From positions 54,613,581 to 54,677,580 of the forward strand of contig CM042157.1 in the NCBI GenBank assembly GCA_023376005.1: 64,000 bases of DNA, in the 5' to 3' direction. Shown piece after piece: positions 11,886 through 21,686 of this stretch. This DNA is from Doryteuthis pealeii (taxonomy: Eukaryota > Mollusca > Cephalopoda > Myopsida > Loliginidae). A program made the translations under genes and the position numbers. The notes beneath the pieces are model-generated. The model made no database searches. It was given only the letters and a program-made list of their open reading frames with translations, and was not told the origin of the DNA. The stretch's first letter is position 1. Every line of letters starts with the position of its first letter.

Positions 11886-12451
11886 TCATTATTGGGATTT
11901 TATACATTGACTTTGCTTGTGAATTTGATGAAAATTCCATTTCTTATTCAGTATATTGAAATGTCATCTAGCCAGTTAATTACATATATCTTCTATAGCA
12001 AATTATACATAGGATTGATTTTAATATGTTTGAAAATAAAACAAGGATATTAGAAATTATCAAGTAATTATCTATTAAAGCCAGTTTTTTTTTTAAGCAG
12101 TATGCAAATTATCCACATCTTATACAATTTAAACCATTATTTTTTTTAGTGATATATAACCCACTTTGCAGGACTTTAAATGCATTGATAACATGGGTTG
12201 TTTTGAGGCAAATAGAGACATTGTTAATAAAATACTAATTAAGATTAGATAATTTAATATTATTTAATAATTATTGAGAATATAACTAAGGGAATTGTGA
12301 TGTCATCGGTGACATAGTTTTGGTTACAGACTGACAGGAATATAATCTTCATTATGATAAGAAATACTTTTTTTTTAGTTAATGAATTATAGAAAGAATG
12401 GAAATTTCTTCAGGTTGCACTGACACCCGTGACTTTCTCTCTCTCTCTCTC

Positions 12452-12835
12452 GCCAACCATCCCTATCAATCATCGCCTCTGGCAAGTCCTCCACATAAGC
12501 ATCCAAAATCTACACAGAGCTGATTGATGTTATTTGCTGGTCGGCTTATACTGGTGTATCCATGTGCAGGTGTCTACAGGAGAACATCACTTATTATGAG
12601 TTCATCCTTGCCTCTATGCCAGTGTCCAGCATGTCTTCTTCATCTTACATGGATAGTTTATATGATAGGAGACAAGTTAGCCATATAGTTGCTTACTTGT
12701 AGAATGTTGCTTCCAAGATTTGTTCAAGACACTATACAGCATCCTTATGTAGTTCCTATCTAGCTTTTTCTCTCAAAGTATTTCATTAGAATCCAAGTGG
12801 TGCAGCCATACAGTAGCACTGACACAGCTATGATT
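12452..12835 (-). pseudogene. Antisense LINE ORF2 C-terminal relic, second copy
   Basis: It aligns along its length with 6049-6445 in the same orientation ('cagagctgattgatgtta', 'catacagtagcactgacaca'). On the minus strand one can read an EDLPEAM-like block near 12475-12495, an 'RHAGHWHRGKDELI-SDVLL'-like block near 12580-12640, and 'SVLLYGCTT' near 12805-12830. These are the conserved tail blocks of RTE/Jockey-like LINE proteins. The frame is broken several times. Confidence 0.7.
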
Positions 12836-13045
12836 TGATATCATAAAACTAAAAACTGCTTTGTATAATATTTCAGACATGATTTTCTTAATTTTAACTA
12901 TAAACACATTGTATTGTATTGTATTGTATTTTTATATATCTTAAGATCTTAAATCCTCCATTTTAAAATCACAAAAATTCTTCATTCATTGAATTTGTTT
13001 CTTTTCTTTTTTCCTCCACCATTTTTGTTTCTCTATCTTCTTCAG

Positions 13046-14054
13046 GTTCTGACCGCGTCCTTCGTCCAATGATCTTGACCAAGCAGCTGGACCTTCCCTG
13101 CTATGAATACCCACCGTATGTGTCCACCTCAACCCCCCGCACCAATTTAGCTAAGGAGCTTGAGAAGTACAACCGGCCACCCACAGAATTTCAGACATAT
13201 CAGTCCAAACTTTACCCAGGGAAACCAATTGCTCCGAAGCCTAAGGACACTGGCATTGAACGGCCTAACATACTAAGTAAAAGACCCAACTACAAACCCC
13301 AGTATCGCTATGACCCCCAGGTGCCAGTAGCCCTGAACCTGTCCACCAAGACACCCACAAACACTGCAAACTGTATAACCAATGGCTCTGGCTTGGATCT
13401 AACAATGAAAACTCTGCCTGGGGTCACTGTGGCTTCAGTGAACGTAACTGCTGCTGGGACAGCAAGCACAACAGTGGATAGTATCACCACAACAACGTCA
13501 CTGCCTGGCGGCACAGTGCCATTGACCAGCCATAATGCCACTAGTCCCGGGGGTTGTGCTGCCACTGTTGGGCCATCTGCCACTGGCCCTGGAGCTGCCG
13601 GTAGCGGAACTGCTGCTGCTGTTGCTGCCTCAAATCCAAGCATTCTGGAGACTTCAAGTCTCGGCATGCTACAACAACAACAACAACAGCAACAACAACA
13701 ACAACAGCAACAACAACAGCAACAACAACAGCAGAGCCAACAACAACAACAACAACAACAGCAACAACATCACCAACAACAACAACAGCAACAACAGCAG
13801 CAGCAGCAGCATCATCCCGGGTCCCAACCACTGACAGTGACACTGCCCTCACAGCAGCCTCTCCATCAGCAATCGTCAGAGCTTTTGGGGACCTCCTCAC
13901 CGTCTGCTCTGTCAGTAGCTAACTCCATGCCTGCCTCACTCTCATCGCCACCTCTTAATTCTGTTTCATCACCCTCATTAAATGGGGATTACAGCAATAT
14001 GACTGTGTCTCCTGTCAACGTTCCCACCTTGGAAAAAAATATTGGTCTCAACGG
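13046..14054 (+). CDS. MYT1: MYT1-family transcription factor, MYT1-domain exon
   Basis: The 1,009-bp exon follows TATCTTCTTCAG and ends at GG|GTAAGT. It opens SDRVLRPM-ILTKQLDLP and PRTNLAKELEKYNRPP, the hallmark start of the MYT1 domain that separates the two finger clusters in MYT1, MYT1L and ST18. Further on, ALNLSTK and GLDLTMK match the LNLST and LDLSM motifs of vertebrate members. A Ser/Thr/Gly/Ala-rich stretch follows, then the segmented polyglutamine tract and a Ser/Pro-rich end (VNSVSSPSL-type). No zinc finger lies in this exon. The family binds AAGTT-type DNA sites through its fingers in the nucleus, and the vertebrate MYT1 domain region recruits corepressors; that role is inferred here. 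The exon begins at codon position 2 and ends after two bases of a glycine codon, which the next exon completes. Confidence 0.97.
13672..13815 (+). repeat. MYT1: Interrupted CAA/CAG polyglutamine tract within the exon
   Basis: Codon by codon this reads Q21-S-Q10-HH-Q12-HH-P. CAA is the majority codon with CAG scattered through, which usually keeps such tracts more stable than pure CAG. It lies between the MYT1-domain motifs and the second finger cluster. Confidence 0.97.
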
Positions 14055-14104
14055 GTAAGTCGAAAATCAGAAATGAAAAAATGTCTATTGGATGGGTTTT
14101 CAAA

Positions 14105-14475
14105 AGGGTAATCTGAACATAGGTTACATAAATGAGAGTAACCTCCCTTTGTTTATTTCACTTTGAATATGTTTTGATTGGCCATTTTCATTTCACCGTA
14201 AATCTACACTGAAAATATGAATTTGTTGAAATCAATACAACTGCATGTATTAACACGAAAATATCATAAAATCTGTTCTTAATTGTGCTTGCACATTATT
14301 TAAAATTAACTTAATTGTTATTAAGAACACATTTTATGATATATTCGTGTTTTAAAAACATGTAGTATTGATTACGGTGAAATGAAAATGGCCAACCAAA
14401 ACATATGGCTTCCTCAAAGTGAAATAAACAAAGGGAGGTTACTCTCATTTATGTAGCTAATGTTCAGATTACCTT
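14105..14475. mobile_element. 370-bp foldback (MITE-like) just after the exon donor
   Basis: The outer arm 'gggtaatctgaacat' at 14107 is matched by 'atgttcagattacc' ending at 14473. Inside, 'gagagtaacctccctttg' pairs with 'caaagggaggttactctc', 'ggccattttcatttcaccg' with 'cggtgaaatgaaaatggcc', and 'aatatcataaaat' with 'attttatgatatatt'. 'TTCAA' on both flanks could be a target-site duplication. It starts about 50 bases inside the intron. Confidence 0.88.
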
Positions 14476-14659
14476 CAAGAGTTTATGGGGAGAGTTGTGC
14501 AAACAACTTTATTGTATTTGATTATGCCTCATTAGAAGTGGATTTTGGAAACTAGACAAAATTTAGCTTCATTTTTTTTATATAATAGATTTGGAGCATT
14601 AACTTATCTACTTTATTTCTATAAATTTATAATATTTCATTTTTTTTATTTATTGCTCT

Positions 14660-14815
14660 ACTATTTACCCGTAAGTGGAGGGAGAGTAGTTGGAAGCATA
14701 CCTTTCCCAAAGGTATTAGCGCTATGTGAAATGCAAACAGCCACATCCAGGAGTTGAACTCAAGTCATGAGTCCATTTCCTATGACTCTAACCATTACAC
14801 CACATGCCTACAACA
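14660..14815 (-). mobile_element. SINE family A, reverse copy
   Basis: The complement of the family head is clear: 'gttgaactcaagtcatgagt', 'catttcctatgactctaacc', 'attacaccacatgcc'. The 3' part is truncated. Confidence 0.75.
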
Positions 14816-14980
14816 TGAAACATTGTATATATAACAATAAAGACCCAAAAATCTAAATAATACAAATTATCTAAAAAATTCAGACAAATTAAACTGATAG
14901 TTAACAAGTACTATTGACTCTTCTATCACCAATATTGAACACTCTTTATTCATATATATAGCAAACCATATAACGATATC

Positions 14981-15028
<48 letters not shown>

Positions 15029-15183
15029 TACTATTCTCCCATCTGATGATTTTGTTATACACATGAAACTTGAGTAACGGTAATATATTATCCATGCTCT
15101 TATATTTTAGGTTTTAAACCTGCTCTAATATTATAGCATTGAATACTATTTCTATGCATACACTAATCTTATTTGCTGTCCTT

Positions 15184-15186
<3 letters not shown>

Positions 15187-15222
<36 letters not shown>

Positions 15223-15340
15223 TTAAGTCAATGGAGCTTGGTTACTGACAGTTGCTTCACATAGGCAAGAAACTGTCAATAACCAAGTGCCGTTGACTCC
15301 ATGTCTACACTACCTTAACTAGCACCCATATTATCAATAA

Positions 15341-15404
<64 letters not shown>

Positions 15405-15436
15405 TATATAATATATATACACACACACACACATAT
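15187..15436. repeat. TA arrays around a 40-bp-arm hairpin
   Basis: TA array at 15187-15219, hairpin at about 15221-15297 ('gtcaatggagcttggttact' pairs with 'aataaccaagtgccgttgac'), then TA/CA arrays at 15341-15436. The hairpin shares 'actgacagttgctt' and 'cataggcaagaaactgtca'-type words with another at 56335-56445. Confidence 0.8.
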
Positions 15437-16295
15437 ATATTTGTATGTAATTCATGCATACAGATATCCATGGATTCACTTTTTTTTTTGCTGTGTCTAA
15501 TTTTTAACAGAAGAAAAAATAAAAGATCAAAATTGCTTTGTTGAGTGCATGTGCATACACACTTACACATAAGTTAGTAGATAAATTCACTACTGCTCTG
15601 GCAGTCTTCATGATCATACAGAAGTTGTGATCGGGGTATTTTTGGGGATCATCTCTGGTAACACAATCTCACTCTACTACTTAATACAATAGGGAAATGT
15701 CATAAGTTAACTTTACATTCAGTAGTAAAATATCAATACTCAATACCAATAAGTAAATGTATAAAACATTTATTAAATATTCAAGATTGCCACCCCCCCA
15801 TGCATACACATGTTTGTATGTATGCATGCATATGTAATATATAAGTGCAATTGAGAATGTTCAATACTTATTTTATATACTGTATATATTCGCTTAATGT
15901 AAAACCCCTAAATTTTAGCCACAAAAAGGTGTTTTTATCGTATATTGTATGTAATGAATTGATGTGGCCTGGTTAGGGCCAGAATAAAGACACAAGAGAG
16001 GAAATGAGTTAAACAAATATATTAACAGAGAACAGTAGTACAAACATATACAAATGAGACGGTTACTTGCGAGGCGGTTTTATTAACTGTCCACTGAAAT
16101 ATTAACTCTCACTTAAGAGCAAAACCTGCTGCTATTTATAGTTGAAAAAGTTCATGCATGCCTGGTAGATTATCATAACATGAATGATGGTAAGATTTGA
16201 CGTGTTCATAAACGCGTGTAATGAATGACCCTTTATTTAGTGTTCAAAAGTTTTTCATTACATAAATATATGTAATAATAATAATAATAATATTA

Positions 16296-16570
16296 GGTGT
16301 TTGTAGTGTAACAGTTATTATTGTAGAAAATGGTCAAGGCAAACCAAGTTTAGATCCTAGACAGGACTGTTTGCATTTCACATAGCACTAATACCCTTAG
16401 GAAAGATATAAATCCAACTATTCTTCCTCCAGTTATGGGTAAATAGTAGGGCAAAGTGGCCTCTTTAACCTTGGAGAAAGAAAACTCTGAATTCAAACTT
16501 TTTAAACTCTGCTTTAAAAAGATTGACCCTGTGTCAGATCCTGCTTATGTTGAGGGGTTGGGTAAATACA
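16296..16570 (+). mobile_element. SINE family A copy
   Basis: Diverged head 'tgtagtgtaacagttatt' and B-box-like 'aagtttagatcctag', then the standard body and tail. It is followed directly by a reverse SINE E fragment at 16590-16695. Confidence 0.7.
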
Positions 16571-16589
16571 TATATGTATATAAAAAAAA

Positions 16590-16695
16590 GTCATCGGTTT
16601 GGCCTAATGTCTGTATCAGCCAGACAGTGAGGGAGTCTATCTCTTTTCACTAGTGCTAGACCAAGGAGATTATTTTAGTGTCTGACGTAGGGCAC
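16590..16695 (-). mobile_element. SINE family E, reverse 3' fragment
   Basis: Complement of the 3' half of the complete copy at 41632-41891: 'gtatcagccagacagtgagg', 'cactagtgctagaccaagga'. Another reverse fragment is at 26905-27000 and a same-strand fragment at 33610-33745. Confidence 0.75.
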
Positions 16696-16861
16696 TACAC
16701 CTACGAATAATAATAATAATCCATTGATTTGATGAGAACTATTAACTAAGCCAAAGATTAGAAAATAATCTAGACAGATGATTTGTTTAGAGTGGTGAAC
16801 GATTGTTTAGGAACAGCCACACTTTTTGAATGAGCTGGTAACAGAAGAATGGTGCACTACT

Positions 16862-17112
16862 CTGCTACAGGATTTCCTGAATAACACACCTGAGGTTTTG
16901 AATTCAGTGTTTTCCTTCTAGACTGATTATCGTAACAAGATTAAAGAGCCCAGTCTTCCCTACTATTTACCCATAGTTGGGGAGGGGGACTGAGAAGAGA
17001 TTGATTCATGCCTTTCAGCATGAAGTCAAACACAAGCAGCCTTGTTCAGGATTTGAACTTGGCTCATCAAGTCCATTTCCTATGACAATAGCCATTATGC
17101 CACACACACCTG
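16862..17112 (-). mobile_element. SINE family A, reverse copy
   Basis: Complementary body and head: 'ccttctagactgattatcg', 'cctactatttacccatag', 'catttcctatgacaatagcc', 'attatgccacacacacc'. Confidence 0.75.
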
Positions 17113-17179
17113 CACAGAGATGTTAGTGTGCAAATGTGTATATGTTTGTGTGTGTCTCTATATATTTCATATATCTGTT

Positions 17180-17375
17180 TCATAGTCGAATCATCGGCGA
17201 CTAAACCAGTAACCCCACCAAGTTTGCCTGGTGCGGAGGGTGGCTAGACACCCAGCAGGATGAAAATCAAGACCTGTCAAAGGGCAGAAGAAGCTTCTTG
17301 CTCATCGGCTATCTAGCACATTACCTTACGCGGGGACATAGAAATACCTGGGTTCGTATCCAGGCGCGTAACAAG
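17180..17375. repeat. Unclassified GC-richer repeat
   Basis: Balanced-composition block with 'ggtgcggagggtggctagac', 'cttgctcatcggctatctag' and a B-box-like 'gggttcgtatccagg'. It is related in words to 9476-9660. It may be a tRNA-like or LINE-derived repeat; no ORF was seen. Confidence 0.4.
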
Positions 17376-17824
17376 TCCACTTGAGGTATCCTTGTCTTGC
17401 AGTCTTGTCAAATTTGTTTGTCACACTGTCTCTCTGACTCTGATTACCAAGAAGTGGAGCTAGTTCCATGCACACTATATCCACTAAAAACATCCTCTTC
17501 AGCACAGGTATTTCCTGATTTAATTTTTTTCTTTCTAAAAGTCCAGTAGCGATGGAGGTGTAGCGAAGTGTATGTCTCTCCAGGGCTGGCCTGGTGAGTC
17601 ATGAAAACACAAGGATAGAATGTCAAATGCTACTGGCACCCAACTATGATAAAAAAAACCAAACAGGAAATGGTCTTAATTGAACACGAGTTGACAGCCA
17701 ACATATATATAGACACACACACATTTATACACTAATCTTAATACAGCACAAAGCTATCTTTGTAGAATACTCAGTAAAGGTTTACAATAAGTACCTTTCC
17801 TCTATACTTTTTAATATTGTAATT

Positions 17825-18050
17825 TACTAAGCTTAACTTAGTCTGGCACAAAACCAGTAGCACCCAGTGAGAATCAAACTCACTATTATGCTAACCTAGT
17901 TTAATAACCATTACACTGTGCAAGGCATCCTAAAAATTAAGCTAGATTTGGCAGAATCTATGGGGCACTTAGTGAGGATCAAACTCACTACTCTGTAGTA
18001 ATTGATCTGCAAGACTAGCTTGTTTACCCTTACACCACAACAAGATACCC
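17825..18050 (-). mobile_element. Two adjacent reverse SINE family C pieces
   Basis: 'gtgagaatcaaactcactat' and 'gtgaggatcaaactcactac' are complements of the B-box region, and each is followed by 'ccattacactg' or 'cccttacaccac', the complement of the head. Two partial copies lie in tandem. Confidence 0.7.
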
Positions 18051-18104
18051 TTTCTATCTAATATATATATGACTAAAGCTTTCATAATATTTGTATGTAT
18101 ATAT

Positions 18105-18345
18105 TTATCCACCTCCTCTGCCACAAGCAGGATGCAACACAAGGACATTTTTTTAAGCAGAATTTAACAGATTTGAATTCAGTGTGTAGCTGGTTTGAAT
18201 TTCTATAGCATGGTTAAATAGCCCAGTCTACCCTACTATTTACCCACAGGAAGAGAATAATTGCATTCATATCTTTCCCAAGGGTATTTGCACTATGTGA
18301 AATGCAAACAGCCTTGTCAAGGATTTGAACTTGGGTTGCCATTTC
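18105..18345 (-). mobile_element. SINE family A, reverse copy
   Basis: It begins with the complement of the 3' end ('ccacctcctctgccacaagc') and proceeds through 'cctactatttacccacag' and 'gccttgtcaaggatttgaac' to 'gccatttcctaca'. The tRNA head is cut short. Confidence 0.75.
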
Positions 18346-18689
18346 CTACAGTAAGAAAGGGCACATCATAGCAAGATATTTATTAGAGCAATACACATAA
18401 AATTCTCTGAGGGAATAAGGCAATTTCCAATCTAATTTGAACTGAATTATACTTTTGGGGGTCTATGTATCAGCTGAGCATCATATTTTTAATCAGCCAA
18501 ATTGTAGATGTCATGGAGATAGCTTTAAAATGTTAATTAAAATTCTCCACTCCTTCCTGAAAAGAAGCATCAGTATCATCAAGGATGGCTGTTACCATGG
18601 GAACCAATAGGCTCACAGGTTTTCTAGGTCCTCAGCAATGCCAATCATATCAAATCAAATTATAAAATGTTTTTATCCTGTTGGTGAAA

Positions 18690-19140
18690 CTACAAATATG
18701 CTAGTTGTACCCCCCACAGAGGAGTAAGAAGACCTCACCCCCCTCTCAAAAAAGGGATGTCCTGGGTAAACTAAACTGTATATGATGGTGAGGCTCCAGT
18801 TTTGGAGCTCTCAAGAGTGCTGAGTAATCCTTCATTACCATTACTCACAGATCTACTCTAACCCTGAGTGATATTATCTGTTTGGGTGCCATGTATAGAT
18901 CAGATAGATCTGAGATCTGTTAAAAAATTATTAGCATTAGATAGGAATACTTGAAACCATATGACTGTAAATTATTTGTATCAAGAATAATTACTTGCAG
19001 CAGTAATTGGTTATGGAGGTCAAATAGAACTGTTTAAAAATTATTTGTATTCAATACGACTATGTGCAATTCTACACCCTCACACACACACACACAAAAT
19101 CCTCTGTAAATATGAATGTATAATGATTGCAATTTCTTAA
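18690..19140 (+). mobile_element. SINE family D copy
   Basis: It matches 4912-5212 and 38045-38810: 'accattactcacagatctac', 'aggaatacttgaaaccat', 'gtgcaattctacaccc'. The body is longer than the 4912 copy at its 5' end, and the tail is replaced by an AT-rich stretch. Confidence 0.6.
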
Positions 19141-19716
19141 CCTCTTTAGTTATTTCTTTATTTTAAAGACTTATTCTTGTTTGTGTATGTAAATATTTTT
19201 AAAAGCAACACAAAAAAATTGATAAAAAAAAAGAATAGCATTTAATATTCAAAATTAAATTATTATATTAAATTTCTTTGAAACACAGGAGGGTAATCAA
19301 AGAATAGAACAGCTTGGATGCTAGCTATTCCATCATTTATGGCTTTCATTGCTAAATTTTGTTAATTTAAGTATTTAACTAAATTAGACAGTAAAGAATA
19401 TAATTGCAGTTATTTCTTTTTGTTAATTGGTTTCTTTTAAGATTTATTGATGGGATTTTTGCTCATATATTGAAATAAAACCAAACAATTAGAATGTTTA
19501 TTACTATGTAGATAGGGTCAATATTATTAAAGATATAAAACATTTTTCTTGATTCTAAAGATAAGACCCATGGAGAATTGTGACATCAGTGGTGATATAG
19601 TTTTACTACAGACACACATAATCTTCATTATAATAAGATTTGCATCTATATATGCCTGTTATTGTCATCTTTATATATATATATTTTTTTAAGTATTTGT
19701 ATGCGTATAATTTTGG

Positions 19717-19718
<2 letters not shown>

Positions 19719-19778
<60 letters not shown>
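19719..19778 (+). repeat. (TA)n microsatellite
   Basis: About 60 bases of uninterrupted TA, adjoining the MITE at 19800. Confidence 0.97.
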
Positions 19779-19782
<4 letters not shown>

Positions 19783-19799
19783 TGTACATTCTTGAAATA

Positions 19800-20077
19800 C
19801 AGAATGTTTCAGAAAAATTAATATCATTTCATGATATAATAATTTGACTAATTTTAGTTCTCAAGTTTTAACAGCACGTGTAGAAACAACTCAAAATGTT
19901 ATGTTTATTTTTTTCTTTTCATGTATATAAATGGCATTGATCAGAAAAAAGCATTTAAACATTAAACATAGAATGTTGAATTGTTTCTACATATGCTGTT
20001 AAAATTTGAGATCATTTGAATGAGAATTGGTCATGTTATTAGATTATAAAATTATATCAAATTTTTGAAACATCCTG
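19800..20077. mobile_element. Mariner-like MITE with terminal inverted repeats
   Basis: It starts 'cagaatgtttcagaaaaatt' and ends 'aatttttgaaacatcctg'. Subterminal arms also pair ('ttttaacagcacgtgtagaa' with 'ttctacatatgctgttaaaa'). A relative with the clearer terminus 'cagggtgtttcaaaaa' lies at 53372-53608. No transposase is present. Confidence 0.78.
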
Positions 20078-20188
20078 TTCATATGACAGATACATTATTA
20101 CCATTAATGTGTGAATATTTTTTTAAATATTTCCTTTCCAGCATAAAGATGCCATATAATTTTATTTCTTTTTTGTGTCTCTTTGCAG

Positions 20189-20407
20189 TGTCTCAAGTCC
20201 TAAAAGTCCCAATACACTGAACAAAGCATCTCCTATCCACACAACCCCACCTCGGACTTCTAGGGAAGGACGAGAATTGATTCACTGTCCCACCCCTGGT
20301 TGTGATGGCAGTGGCCATGTCTCAGGAAATTATGCTTCCCATCGGAGTCTCTCTGGCTGCCCACTAGCTGACCGGGCAACAGTATTAGCTAGTCATGTTG
20401 AACAGAA
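20189..20407 (+). CDS. MYT1: MYT1-family gene, first finger of the second cluster
   Basis: Acceptor TCTCTTTGCAG, donor CAGAA|GTGAGT. The first base completes the glycine codon left by the 13046 exon. The peptide runs [31 protein letters not shown] and then a complete finger, [11 protein letters not shown] followed by [15 protein letters not shown], spaced C-X4-C-X4-H-X7-H-X5-C. After it [14 protein letters not shown] matches the LADKS linker of vertebrate MYT1 proteins. This C2HC finger chelates one zinc and contacts DNA. The exon ends after two bases of a lysine codon that the 31214 exon completes, giving K-CPTPGC, the usual junction between adjacent fingers. Serine/proline-rich residues before the finger are typical of a flexible linker. 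Confidence 0.98.
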
Positions 20408-21425
20408 GTGAGTAGATTGAAAAGAAGAAAAAAAAAAAATACATACAAAAAAATCTTCCTATTATTTAACCCTTTGCCACTCCAACTTCTTATTCTATTA
20501 ACCAAGGGCACACAACTCTTGCCTTTATTCCTTGTATCATAAACGTTGCTTTTTTAACATTTGTTCTTTCTGTATGAAAACTGCTCTGGTTTGTAGTAAG
20601 TTGATTTTAAAAGGATTTCCCTTAAGCTTCTACATAAGTTATTTTTTTACAATCTAAATATCTTATTTTTCTCTCTTTTGAAAATACTTCTTTTGTATAT
20701 GAATTTTAAAAAGTGCATTATTACAGTAATTAAAGGCACTTAAAAAAATGTATATAAATAACTGTAATGAAAGAAATCCTTTATAAATTTTGTTTACAAT
20801 AAATTAACTAAATTTTGATTTAAATTGATCATCCAGTCTTTTTACACTGATTTTAATTCATTCTATCTAATCCAGAAATTCCATTTTATAATCTCTAAAC
20901 CTGCATTTCTCAACCAGTGCACCCTGAAACGTTCCCAGGGGTGTCTCAAGATTTTTTGTAAAGAAATATTAATTTATGAATTTGTTTATATTAAACAAAT
21001 CTGTATTTTTAAAAGGATACAGATACAAATCATATAGCTCTAATGTTTTAAAAATGAACACTTATTTCAAGAATTTCTTTATTATTTGCCTATTTAGTTA
21101 ATATTATGGCTAATCTTATTTTATTGAAATTCAAAGTGCATCCTCTACATGTAAAAAAATGGTTGAGAAAAAAATGGTTTAAACAATAATCTTCTTAATT
21201 CACTTTCAAGTGTAAATTGATCAAGTTCAACTTTTTTTTTACAAAAATCCTTTATATGAAGCCAAGGGAAAGACTTTTAAATGAATTATGATTATTGATT
21301 AATGTTTGTGCTTACATATTTGATATACATTATAGCCAATTTTATGTTCTTCAACTCAACTTGAAATAGTAATTTATTTTCTTATATTAATGTTTATATA
21401 TATATATGAGACCTAATAGGTCGAA

Positions 21426-21426
<1 letters not shown>

Positions 21427-21471
<45 letters not shown>
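21427..21471 (+). repeat. (TA)n microsatellite
   Basis: About 44 bases of uninterrupted TA next to the MITE at 21476. Confidence 0.96.
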
Positions 21472-21474
<3 letters not shown>

Positions 21475-21475
21475 A

Positions 21476-21686
21476 ATAGGGTTGTTTATAAAGTTCTAAG
21501 CTTCACCTAGATACTATCTTGGGCCTCTGTTTTGTCCATTTTAAGATTTGTCACACACCTCTCACCTTTGTATAGGCCTCACCTGCACAGAAATTAAAAC
21601 AGAAATCTGAAATAATTTTTCTAGTTTTATGAGAAGTGGTTCTTGTTTCTGGGTGAGACTCTGAACATTTTTAACAACCCTTATAT
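21476..21686. mobile_element. MITE-like element, pair with 8789-8997
   Basis: It begins 'agggttgtttataaagttct' and ends 'gaacatttttaacaaccct', giving imperfect terminal inverted repeats. The interior 'cctcacctgcacagaaatta' and 'agaagtggttcttgtttctg' matches 8789-8997. Confidence 0.75.

Larger units (their letters stand above)
14055..20188 (+). other. MYT1: Intron of the MYT1-family gene
   Basis: GTAAGT donor and CTTTGCAG acceptor; no other exon recognised. It carries the 14105 foldback, several SINEs on both strands, a hairpin at 15215-15297, TA arrays and a mariner-like MITE near its 3' end. Confidence 0.85.

Noticed and set aside
13535..13834. Second + strand frame with polyasparagine
   Set aside because: Out-of-frame reading of the polyglutamine tract; the real frame is fixed by conserved MYT1 motifs.
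13308..13900. Minus-strand open frames of 119 codons
   Set aside because: They are shadows of the MYT1-domain exon; the polyvaline part is the antisense of the CAA/CAG tract.
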